NCBI RefSeq assembly: GCF_050436995.1
Contig: NC_134763.1
Location: forward strand, 7,435,001-7,499,000
Length of the DNA: 64,000 nt
Reading direction: 5' to 3'
Source of the DNA: Anticarsia gemmatalis
Lineage: Eukaryota; Arthropoda; Insecta; Lepidoptera; Erebidae
The notes under the pieces were generated by a model, which ran no database searches, was not told the origin of the DNA, and saw only the letters and a program-made list of their open reading frames with translations. Below, piece after piece: positions 14,901 to 26,600 of the stretch (positions are counted from its first letter, which is position 1; each line of letters opens with the position of its first letter). The position numbers and the translations under genes are program-made.

Positions 14901-15939
14901 ATATCTATAACAAATATTTATAAATTTGCAATCGAGGTAGGATTTCTTAGTGTTGTGATGAAATGTTGTGCGAGTCTTCTTGAGCTACAAAAGTATCTCC
15001 ACAGGCCATATCGAAAAGAGCTAATGTAGGGAGGGCATATTTCATTAACGTGTTTAAAGAGAATGAACTTTAAGTAAGTATTGGAATAATCATATAGTTC
15101 AACATGTGTACAATTACCTATGTGTGTGCGAGACTCAATCTCAGAGGTTAATATAATTTTTTTTACTGATGATTACGAGACCTTTAATGCTGACTTCGGT
15201 CCCCGTAGTAAGTATACATGTATAACAGCTGCATATTACAGTGTAAATATATTTAAAAGTATTCAGAAATTCTGAGATTTTTCTGGTCAAGATTAAACAA
15301 AGTATCAATACTATAAAGGTTTTATGTTTAATTTGTGTACCTCAATATGTGCAGGTATAACCAGACATATAAAGAGTGATGAATAAAAAAGTACCTGGAT
15401 ATGTAAATTAGTAGCAATGGTTGCTTACATTGTATACCAATGTGTATTGTATAGTACTGTGTGCTTGAATATTGATTTTGTGGTCATTCCTTATTAGATA
15501 TATTACCAGATGCTATTCTTGAACAAAGTGTTACGCAATACCCAAATAAGCTTCTATAAGTCCCATGTATCATTCAATAACATACCGGCTTTGATTACTA
15601 TACGCTTTCTTTACGCACTAAGTACATTTCGATTATTTTGTGAATTAAAAGTATCTAATTAAGCCGTATTAACATTAATTAACTCAAAAATAATAATCCC
15701 CCGTCTTATTTCTTTATTAAAAGCAATATTTTAATTCAAAATTACTAATAAAACGTTAAAATATAACTTGAAATGAAACCAACGGCAGGGGCGTGGTCTT
15801 CTGCAGCTATTTGCATCAATAAGATTCATTTCCCATGCAAGTTACAGGAAGAAAACATTATCTAGCATATAAACTGCATAAAGAATTAAATAAAACCTCG
15901 AAAAGAAGTCGATATCATAAGAAATAAATTAATACTCAC
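8902..15939. other. Gene-poor stretch, only weak open frames
   Basis: No exon can be supported here. The longest open frames are 14190-14510 (+, 106 codons, relatively GC-rich with a GCGCGG core near 14340) and 12829-13137 (-, 102 codons, basic and Arg-rich). Neither shows a family motif, a signal peptide or splice-linked continuation. A perfect POU octamer ATTTGCAT lies about 10 bp after a GGGGCGTGG box near 15790-15815. If the exon at 15940-15963 is real, this stretch is intronic on the minus strand. Confidence 0.45.
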
Positions 15940-15963
15940 GTCCAGGGACTCCTTAGACGCCAT
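15940..15963 (-). CDS. Candidate first coding exon of an unidentified gene
   Basis: On the minus strand, GAAAGATGGCG gives an ATG in a favourable context. Seven sense codons follow (MASKESLD), then a strong donor GTGAGT exactly in phase 0. A DRE-like TATCGAT box lies about 40-50 bp upstream, which fits a housekeeping promoter. No downstream exon could be found in the remaining 15.9 kb, so the first intron would have to be very long or the call is wrong. The product cannot be identified from eight residues. It would be divergent from alpha-mannosidase II, about 1.5 kb apart. Confidence 0.4.
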
Positions 15964-16040
15964 CTTTCACACACAAACAAATTAGTTTGACGTTTCTCTA
16001 AAAATCGATAACAAGATTCTCAGTTTCGATCGGATACACT
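15964..16040 (-). promoter_or_regulatory. Possible promoter of the orphan minus-strand exon
   Basis: ATCGATA at 16004-16010 reads TATCGAT on the minus strand, one base short of the insect DRE (TATCGATA) that marks many housekeeping promoters. It sits just upstream of the candidate ATG. No TATA box is evident. Position and motif are the only support. Confidence 0.3.
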
Positions 16041-16311
16041 TACAAAAGTTGTAAAAATATAAATAACGTTGATAATAAATAATTTGAATTTACAAAAACT
16101 ACGGATGTCTGGATTAATGTAACAAACGATTAAATTTAAAAAAATGTGTCACATTGTGAAAATATAATAAGATTAATTTCCGAAGATGGTCGACATCACG
16201 CTTTTAAAGCCTCAGCAGTAGATATTTAAATCTCCTTACTTCAAAAAAAGTCCGACTTCCTCTCACTGGGCTATAAACTGAGAGTCTCGAAAATCTTAGT
16301 TTATTAATTTT

Positions 16312-16371
16312 AGTCCGGCCTGAGATTCAAACTTGAGATCTTTGCGCTATTGCGCAACAGAGGCAGTGACT
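16312..16371 (-). repeat. tRNA-headed SINE relic
   Basis: The minus strand reads as a decayed tRNA-like head with an AAGTTTGAATCTCA stretch in the B-box position and a GCGCAATAGCGC hairpin before it. Only a fragment remains and its family is not certain. Confidence 0.3.
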
Positions 16372-16901
16372 AATTTATATATTCATAAGTAGTGAAAAAA
16401 AGTTCTGGCTGTTACGCTTTCACGGTTAACGCCTGAACTGAATGATGATTATTTTATATTTTGTAAATTCTTTCGTATTTTCTCCTCCTGAAGTTTGGGC
16501 TATTATTAACTAAATCGAACTTGCCCTTCGTTTTGACTCAGCCTTAAGTCCGTGGCCCAACGCATTTAACTATAGCTAAAGTGTTTAGGGTTTGTCAGAA
16601 ATTTATATATGACAAAAAAAATACAACAAAAAACTGTGCCGATATCTGAATTTGTTGTAATAGAACTTGAAATTATTGAGATATTGAAGTAATTTAAATA
16701 TTTTTTTCTCAAGAGTTACAACTTACAAAAGACTTACTAATATTATGTATTATTGGTTTCTCCATTTAGTCATAATATTAATTTTTGTCATCAACTTTAT
16801 AATTATATCATAAAGGCTTTATAAAAAAATAAGTATTTTATGCAATAGTTTCTGAGAATATATTTCCATTAAAATGTACGTGGCAGCAATGAAATCGTAT
16901 T

Positions 16902-16960
16902 TGACAGTGACAACGACCGCTGACAACTGTGGGTAAATAATTGCCAGTACAAAAATAAAT
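16902..16960 (+). promoter_or_regulatory. Possible promoter region of alpha-mannosidase II
   Basis: Three TGACA boxes fall within 25 bp (16902-16926) in an otherwise AT-rich region about 600 bp before the coding start. A similar TGACA/TGTCA cluster stands upstream of GNPAT in this window, so the motif may mark promoters in this genome. A 5'UTR intron could join this region to an acceptor just before the start codon (TTAG|GC at 17432 or ACAG|GC at 17530). Confidence 0.35.
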
Positions 16961-17524
16961 TGTTAGTAAAGTGGTAATTTCATTACGAGATTTTCATTAT
17001 TTTATGCTTAAAGTGGTTTCAATATAATACTACAATAAATTCATAGCATTAAATTGTATTTTTTGTAGGACACGTGTAATTAACCACCAAGTATTTACCA
17101 ACTTACAAATTTGCAGGTGGAAATATTGGAAATTCACGAAGTAATAATGTCAACATTGGTCGATGCTATCAATTCAAAGCAAGTGACAACATAACAAGGT
17201 TTATAAAATCTACGGTGAAAAAATTATGTATTATCGTAAAAAATAGTCAAAATAACGTAAATATTAGGTGTGCTGTCGAGGTAATAATATTATGAGTTAC
17301 CATGTATTTATGAGGAAAGCGATTATGGTTGTTTGACCGGTATTTACGCTGAAATCTAAGTCATTTATCAGAACAAAACTGGATGTGCCGAATTAATTGG
17401 CTTTTTTTGCCTATTTTGTTTCTTTATTTTAGGCAAATCTGCATAAAACGTTGCAATTAAATAGTATATAGTAAACATGCTGCTATAGGAGTGATAAATC
17501 TGAGCAATCGTTTGTTTTTCTTAC

Positions 17525-17671
17525 ATGACAGGCCTAAATATGAGGATCAGAAGATTGTCGGCGGTGTTTTGGGCTACGTGTATTATTGCATTTATTTTTA
17601 TACTCTATGTGGTGACTGATTTAAGTTTTAAACTACCGAGCATAAAGCCGGCTGTAGAAGACATTGATAAT
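17525..17671 (+). CDS. alpha-Man-IIa: alpha-mannosidase II exon 1: anchor
   Basis: Encodes residues 1-49: basic MRIRR tail followed by a hydrophobic helix containing FWATCIIAFIFILYVV, a signal anchor. Ends in phase 0 at AAT|GTGAGT. Confidence 0.85.
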
Positions 17672-20600
17672 GTGAGTTTTTTCAATATTATTTTTTACAC
17701 ATTTTGTTAAATTTTTAATTTGTTTATTTTATCAGAATAACACGACTAGCTAACAAGAATGCATTGTCGGTCGGTGTAATTTTAATGAGATGTGTAATTA
17801 TGATATTATTGCTTAGATTCTTGTAAATTCCACTCAGACTGTCCAATAATAAAAATCATAGTAGGTGTAATCTATGTGAAGTGATAGCAATAATCTCAAT
17901 TAATTACGCCCCCATGTAATTGCGTGCCAATATGGTTCTTGTATGTTCTAATAAATACAATTTTTTTCACCCCTGCACCTGGTGTTTTTTGTAAAATACC
18001 AATCTTAATCTGTACAAAATTTCAGGCAAAATGGTCAGCCTTCGAAACAAAGTTACGTCACATAGAAAATGAGTTAAATAAACACCATGACGTAGTTGGA
18101 GAGATTAAATCGGCAGTTGATCAGATCGTGGAGAAGTCACAGGAGTACTATCCACCTCAGAAGAGACCGAAGGTTGTGAAAGAAGTCTACAATGAGGTTA
18201 AACAGAGAGAATTTAAGCCGGTTGCTGATGAACCACCCAAGATGCGGGTACCGTTCAATGTGTCGACTTGTCCGATACAGAAGCAAACAGTTCCTAAAAC
18301 AGACATACAGGTAATAAAATGATTTTAATATTTTTTTTATGTAGTTAGTAGACTAGTGTAAGTCTTATACTACTGATCAAACATCTCTAAGATCGAACTA
18401 ATTGATTTTTCTGCAGTAATCATTACATTTTTTAATAATAAATGATAAAAATTAAATAATAAATTTAATAATAAAAAATACTTTTTTTAAGGGATTTTCC
18501 TATTTTAAACATCTGTATTTTTGTGTATATTTATATAGAAAAGCCACAACAAGATAATGAACTTAATTTTTAAAAAGAAAATAAACACCTACAAATATGT
18601 TTAACTCTATAATAGAAATGTTGATGGGTGCCATGTGCCATGTAGATTATATTTAGTATTTCCTCATATCCTCTACCTATATTGAACAACACAAATTGTG
18701 TTAAAGTATGTACAAACATTCTGTTTAAACAGCTGACAAGTGATTATGTAAAATAATTGTACAAATTCACTTATTATTATTATGTTCATGCATGTTTTCC
18801 GTTTCAATAAATGTAATCTTATTGTCAAAGCGTTATACCATGCAATATGTGTTGTCAGGGATAATCTTGTCAAGATTATTGTACCAATGAGAGGCAATTA
18901 AAACATAGTGTTATTGATGAGTCATGATTTTATATGCCGAGTGTCAAGTTATCGGACATGCTTGAGTAATTCCACTTTTAGAATGACTATTAGAAGTTAA
19001 ACGAACATTTAGTGGCACAGTTTTAGATAGGTGACAAGTTTTAAGTATTATTGAACACATAAAAGGATGTTCATCACTTTGATTCTTAACTGTATAAGGT
19101 CAGCATCTACACCTTAACTAGCTACAAACTATTATAGAGATGAACTTTCAAGCTCTTTCTTGCTTAGCTACCAATGCTAGAGATTTTTACAATAATATTT
19201 TGACTTATAGAATCTTCTGAGTATACCTTAATATTGAAATACTCACAACTTCTCATTCTTTTCAAACTTATCTGACCAGATGACGTCTTTATGACGGTTC
19301 AATAGACGATTGTTATACCATTAGTCTATTTGCGACGTAGGTAGTCGATCTTTTCTACGAAGTACTCTTCTCGTCTACAATAAATAATATGCTAACGTAG
19401 AGTCTATTAGCCTATTGTTGAATCTGTAAAACATCTAGGCTTTGCTTAGACCTCAGAGTTTAATTCGCGCATACTTTTTGTATCTATAATAAAATGATGA
19501 GAGAAATTCGTTTCAAAATTGTCACATCACGACATCGCAACGTTCTTTTTGGCTTCGTCGACATTCGGCTTACGGTAAAATTCGACTTCCTTTTTTCAGC
19601 ACGATGTTTGATTGCTAAAACAGTATTGGGTATTACCCGCTGTTTTATCCATTGTACAATTGTTGCTAGTCATTATAATACTGGCTATAATCGTAAAGTA
19701 ACTTAACAGAAAATAGTTAACCTTTACGTGATAAGCAACTGATATTATCGCTCGTGTATTTTTTATATTCGGCTCAATGCGACGAATGCGAATACTTTAG
19801 CTGAGAACGACTTACTTGAATACAATGGTATTTATTTAATTACTATTGGACTTAAGTTTTATTTTATTATATTTTTAAAGCAGAATTAGGCTTTTTAAAA
19901 TCGTAGTTCGACGACTACATTTGAAAAGCTTTCATAGTTAGAGTCACCACACTTCTCAGTTTTGTCGGGACATTCCTGAGCTATAGCTGAGTTAGTAGTA
20001 AAAGAATCGGTGTTCATGGTCTTCTGGGACATTCAGGTGAAACCCAGATTTCGCAGAATTCTTATTTTTTTAGTGCACTAAGTCGATTAAAAAAGTCGTG
20101 GTATTTCTGTTTGATGTACATAACGGTGACCATTGTTTTCTACAGGCGCGGGCGGTACGGAATTTCAACACCGTGATTGTTAAATTCTTTCTTTATATCA
20201 AGAACTTATAGTGATTGGCAGTATTTTTAATTAATCGTTCTATTTTAACAAGGAACGAAACTTTTTCGACACATAAATAGATTTATCAGCTCGTTATTTC
20301 GTATTTTATCCTTATAATATGAATAGCCAGTTGCCAGATGAATTATGCCCGATAACATTTAAATACTGAAACAATACCTAACGTTTTGAAGATTATAAGA
20401 ATCAAACTGTTCAGTTTTGTTGATATTAACAACTAATTAGTCGCATTCAAAGAATCTATCAGCTTTAGGCAACCTACATGCCCGAAAATTTTAAACATTT
20501 TTTATGACTCTTAATTTCAATACTCATGATTATACCTTTCTAGAAAAGAATCGTTTGGGAGAAGTGATAAATCCCCTCATCATAGTCAGCTGGTGAACTT

Positions 20601-23600
20601 CCTTAGAGAAGCCACAGGCGGTCAGCAGTGGAATCTTCTAATTCTTGTCCGGTTTTCTCATGGCTTGTCGATGCATCAACTTTTTCCTCCGAATCAGCCT
20701 CTTTTATCACCACCCGTTCATTAATTATGGCATATGTTTCGCAGCAATACAAGCTAATCTCTACAAGTGCATCTAGAGCCAGTAATATTGGACAGTAGTA
20801 CAATAATTATTGCATGATTGTTTTCAGATGTTATCTCTATACGATCGTATAATGTTTGACGACATCGACGGTGGTGTGTGGAAGCAAGGATGGAACATTG
20901 AGTACAAGGAGGACCAGTGGAATCACAAGAATAAACTCAAAGTATTTATTGTACCACATTCACATAATGACCCAGGTAAACTATCTATGATTATTAATTT
21001 CTTCAAAATGATTCCTTTCGTTCTGAAGCCAAGGCAAGATCTCACTAGTCTCTCATTTCTGGCGTATAACTCGTTTCATTATAGGGTAAAATTTGTTTTA
21101 TGATTGAAAGTGAAAATAAAACTAGACCTGTAACAACTATTTTCGTAGATCACTCAATGTTAACGTAGGAATCAAACCTACAACATGGGGTGGCATAACA
21201 CGTTTACTATTGGGCTATTGACCTGGTAAGCAACATAAGGTCATCAGTAAATTGACACTCTCCCAACGGGAAAAAGTCTTATACCTAATACATACTTTTG
21301 CAAAATGGAGCAACATCACTATGCCACAGGTGCTATTAGATATTTGTAAAGATTACAGACCCAGCAATAGTATTATCAGCGATACAGTAACCTAATGTTA
21401 AGTGTGTAATACTGATAATATCGATAACGCGAATATTACTGAAGACAATAAAATTATATTGTTATGTACGTAAACGTGACTGACGCTCATGAGATAGGCA
21501 CAATGAGCTATTGAAATTCATGCTCAACCCCAGTATATACAGTATTGAGGGCAGGGGATAACACTATGGGTTTTCTAATTAGTTATTTTACTTTTAAAAA
21601 GAAAACTTCTGCAGTAGCACTTGTTCTTGTGTCACGGGGACACTAATAAACATACTAACAACGGACACAAATACAACCAGATCCGAAACAACTATTAGCG
21701 GATGTTCTAAAATCATTGTTCCGTGTGGGAATCGAACCCACGTCCTCGTGGCGTGGCGACCACTTTAACCACTGCGCTCCGGAGGTCGTCAAATATTTTG
21801 TTCTGTATAAAAATACATCTATCTCTTTCTTATAACAGAATTAGGATGGGTTTGTGAAATGAATGAATGACTTGAAAATGTGATTTCAAAAGTTGCCTTT
21901 GTTTTGTAATAATAGTATTTTTTGTTGTTGAAGTGTATTGTTATTTATTTAGCGTGTTGATTGAAATAGTAACCAGGTCAATGACCTGAAAAATTTCACA
22001 ATGAAAATACTTCACCATGTTTGCCGCTAACATTCTTTAAATTTCATAACACAGACATTTCTAGACTGCCTTTGTGTAAGACCTGAGTTATACTGAGACT
22101 AGATCGCGAGGTCTTAGGTTCGATTCCCTAGTTAATAGTGTTTTTTTTTATTAGTAGTCAAGAGTTTGGTTACAGGCTTGCCCTCTTATATTAATTACAT
22201 AGCGCTTATAATGGGTCGCATTTGCGTACACCTCTACCTACACCTTAGGGTATCACGGGAGTAAAGTTACAGTAGATATATGTATATCATTACGCCTAAT
22301 ATACGCAAAGCTTTAGACAGACACGTTTGTATAATAGACAAGAGTCAGCCTGCGACCACGGTGTGTGCAACCTGCGCCGAAACGTTACCCATTTTAAGTT
22401 AAAATGCGTGTTCACGTTAATTCCCGTATTCTATTATACATTAAATATGCAACGCGAGAGTTAAAAAGTTATCAGTGTCTTTTTTTACATAGGAATGCTA
22501 TACAGCAATTAAAATAACATTTCAGGTTGGTTGAAAACATTTGAAAACTACTACAAGACGCAAACAAGGGCGATTTTCACAAATATGGTGGAGAAACTGA
22601 ACGAGGGTGTTGGCAGGAAGTTTATATGGGCGGAGATCAGTTATCTTGCATTGTGGTGGACCAACGACGCGACTGACAAAGAGAAGGCCGCTTTCCAGAA
22701 GTATGTAGGAATTTATTGTATGTTTGTTTTTAACTTAGGAACTCTTGAACCGATTGTGATGTGGATTGTATTGTTTTAAAATATGTGAGGAGTAACGATT
22801 TTTTGGTATTTTTTTCTAAGGGAGATTTTTGGATTTGAGTTTTATTAGAGTTTTTGACCGCGAAATGTCGGGTTCGATTCTTATTTCGAGTTGAGGTTTT
22901 TTATAAGATTTTGCTTTAAGTTATATTATTGTATAAACTTTGAAATTGTATTTGAGAAATATTTAAGAAGATTACTATAAAAAAATTCTGCTTATTACTA
23001 TTATTAGTTATTATACAGGGATCCAAGCTGTTACTAAACTACTAATACACTTTAGTAAACTAAACATCACTTATGTTATATCACTTGCAGTTTAGTAAAA
23101 AACAACAAAATAGAAATAGTAACAGGCGGATGGGTGATGAACGACGAAGCCAACTCTCACTGGCTATCGACCATCCAGCAACTGACCACTGGCCATCAAT
23201 GGTGCATAGATAACTTGGGTATTATACCCAAGAACGCGTGGTCTATTGACCCGTTTGGTTACTCGAGCTCCCAGCCGTACTTGTTGAAACTGGCCGGACT
23301 GGATAACTCAGTGATTCAGAGAGTACATTATAGAGTTAAGAAGGAGTTGGCTTCTAATAGACAGTTGGAATTTAAATGGAGACAACTTTGGGGTAAGTTT
23401 TGAATTATATTAATTAAGAATAGACTAATAAATAAATAGAAAATAATAGACTAGTCCTTGAATAGCTTTAAGGCCTAAACCCTCCTTCATACCGGGAGGA
23501 GATTCTTGCCCAGCAGTGGGCAAAAAATGGGTTAAATTTATTATTATAGACTATAAACCTCCAATATCAGCTGCTGAAAAGTCAAAAACGCAATTTTGTG

Positions 23601-26600
23601 TAGAAATACAAAAGTATGACGTCACAAGTGTACTATTGTTTATGTTAGTTATAAATTATGAAATAAAATAATTCAATTTAGTTCAATATTTTTGGAAACA
23701 ATTTGATAAAGTTTGTACTCCGATCTCATGCCATTCTGCTTTTACGTAATTAATATTATCAAATTAAAATTGCGGTCGTTCTCAAACACTTTCTTAACTG
23801 AAAAGGTCGTTGAGATTTTGATGGTAATACAAATGTGATATTTCAGATGGTGTTGGCAAAACGGATATGTTCACACATATGTTCCCATTCTATTCTTACG
23901 ATGTTCCTCACTCGTGCGGACCAGACCCTAAGGTAAACATAATCATGATACTGTTAAATAACAAAGTTCAGGCAGTTCTAACACAAATTTTAGAACATTT
24001 TAAATGGTTTAAGTTTCGGCTGTTGTATTTAGTTCTATTTAGCGATGTAAAGATTTTAATAATAGACTACGTGTTACTGATATGATTTCTAACTCACTAT
24101 TGGAAGAAAAGACAATCATAAAATAAATTGTTGTTTTACAGATCTGCTGTCAATTTGATTTCAAGAGACTGCCTGGGAATGGAATTTCTTGCCCGTGGGG
24201 TATTGCACCACAGAGGATCACACAGAAAAATATACAAGAAAGGTAATAATATCTGTTTTATAGCTAATTATTCCAAGTTTATTAATACATTAACTAGAGA
24301 GCTAAAAAAATAAAAATTACTAAAAATAACTTATTAAAAGAGTTTTTAACAAACGAATAGGATAAACAATTAACAAAGTAATCAATTAAAAGTGTTTTTT
24401 TAACTTACCTTGGACGGGTATTTTTATATACCCGATAGTAATCGCGTGAAAGACCTTTTCGAAGTATTTAATAATCTGGCAACAACTAAATGGTTTATAT
24501 AAATTCCAGAGCATTACTAATATTGGACCAATGGCGAAAGAAAGCGCAGTTGTACCGCAGCAACGTGCTGCTGTTCCCCCTGGGAGATGACTTCCGATAC
24601 GACCGCTCCAACGAGTGGGACAACCAGTACCAGAACTATGAACAACTTATTGACTATATTAATAACAAGGACGAGTGGAATGCTGAGGTATAACACTTAA
24701 CAATTTTTATATATTATTTATAGCTTGAATTTTTCATAACCGCAAATATTTTGAAACAAAATAATAATGCACACGTTTTATACGTATACGTGCGTGTATG
24801 TCCGTATACTAATTATACGTTTGGCTTGCTACATACATATTCGGTTCGGCATGTTCGGTTATGCAATATTAATCCAACAATAAAACCGACTCGAAGTAAT
24901 TACTGTACTTGTTCGGCTTCTAATAATGACTAATAATGCGAATAGAATATGTTATTAGCAACTAACTAAAAAATCTTTATGAATAGAAAAACTCCTATTA
25001 TTAAAGTTTGTTAATATTATATCGTGATGTTAATAAAAGGAAACCTTCTTTTTGAGCAGTAAGCACACTAAAACATAGTCACTAAGAGATAAAATGATAC
25101 TGAACTGCGTGTAAAATCATCTTTCTCTCAAATAAATGTAAATCATCATAATAAATGATTATAAATCATAACCTTACAACACTACACAAAACTTATCCTT
25201 ACAGATACAATTCGGTACTCTAGAGGATTACTTCAAGGCGTTACACGCAGAGGTAAAGCTGACCGACTTCCCGGTGTTGTCTGGTGATTTCTTCACGTAC
25301 GCTGATAGGAACCAGCACTACTGGAGCGGGTACTACACTTCTAGACCTTTCTACAAGAACATGGATCGAGTGCTGCTAGCGTATGTTAGGTGAGAAACTA
25401 AAAAAATATGTTATTAAATTCAGTAGCAGCTGATGTTTTGAGCATATAAACAGATATGTAATTTATGTTTTTGATTGAAATGTATTCTATAAGTATTAAT
25501 TTTTCTGTAGTCGTGTAGTGTAGTAGTAGTTTTATGAAATATAGGTGAACATTTTTCGTATAATTTTATAGGTCAAAGTGTTTATTAGGAGATTTAACTG
25601 CTTTTTAAGGCAATATGCTAAAATTATTGTATAACTCGTGTAATGAATTTAGGAACCTGTAACCAAGGGCCTCAAACGAAACAGTCAAGACGGAAAGACA
25701 AAAGAATTAGTTATAAAAACTGACCTAATTAATTTGTAGAAAAATCAAAAATATACGATGAAACTACTGATTTATAAACCACTGAAGACATTGATATAAC
25801 TTCATTTTTTCCTCCAGGGCGGCAGAGATAATAAGTTCTCAGGCCATATCATCTCGGTCGGTGACACACATAATGTCGCTACAGCTGCGGGACCGCGTGG
25901 AGCAGGCGCGCCGCTCGCTCTCTCTGTTCCAGCATCACGACGGAGTCACCGGCACCTCCAGGGACAATGTCAGAGAGGATTATGCTAAGAAGTAAGCAAT
26001 ATATCATAATATGCGTAGGTTTTTCCGGCGACTTGACAATGAAAGCAACATTTCAAGGGTTAAGAAATCAAAATTGTTAATTTAGGCGTAAGTGCAGTCA
26101 TGCAGCATCAGTCTTTGATGCATCCAGTCTTTGATGTTCGTTATTTTAGAAATAATTAGTTTCATAGTACTTATTTAGGTTATACTTGGTGTTATATCTC
26201 ATGTGAATCACGTATACGTATACTCACGTGTATGCGTATACGCTCCTATGTTCTTGTCATAATATCTTTTTGTCCTTTAACAAGTACGACAATGAAAATT
26301 TATTCATCAAAATATCTGTAATCTTATTAAAATGTGATCAAACCATTACCTGTAGATAGAAGTAGTTAAGGTTTTAGATACATCAGTACAATGACCTGTA
26401 AAATGTTGACTAGATGTCAAAATCAATCAATAACGTATAGCCCTCTACAATTACTAGACAGCAATCAGCAGGATCACATGTTATTTACAGTCAATTTATA
26501 ATAAACTAAACCAAAGCTATAACACCCTATTCTGCGCTCTCATGCCATAGATGGGTGACCGCATGGTGGTATTTGAATTGGGTGTGTCCGTGCCTCGGAG

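Noticed and set aside
21715..21790. Functional tRNA gene
   Set aside because: A and B boxes are present but the acceptor stem is not paired and the same head plus body recurs at 38900-39070, so it is a SINE.
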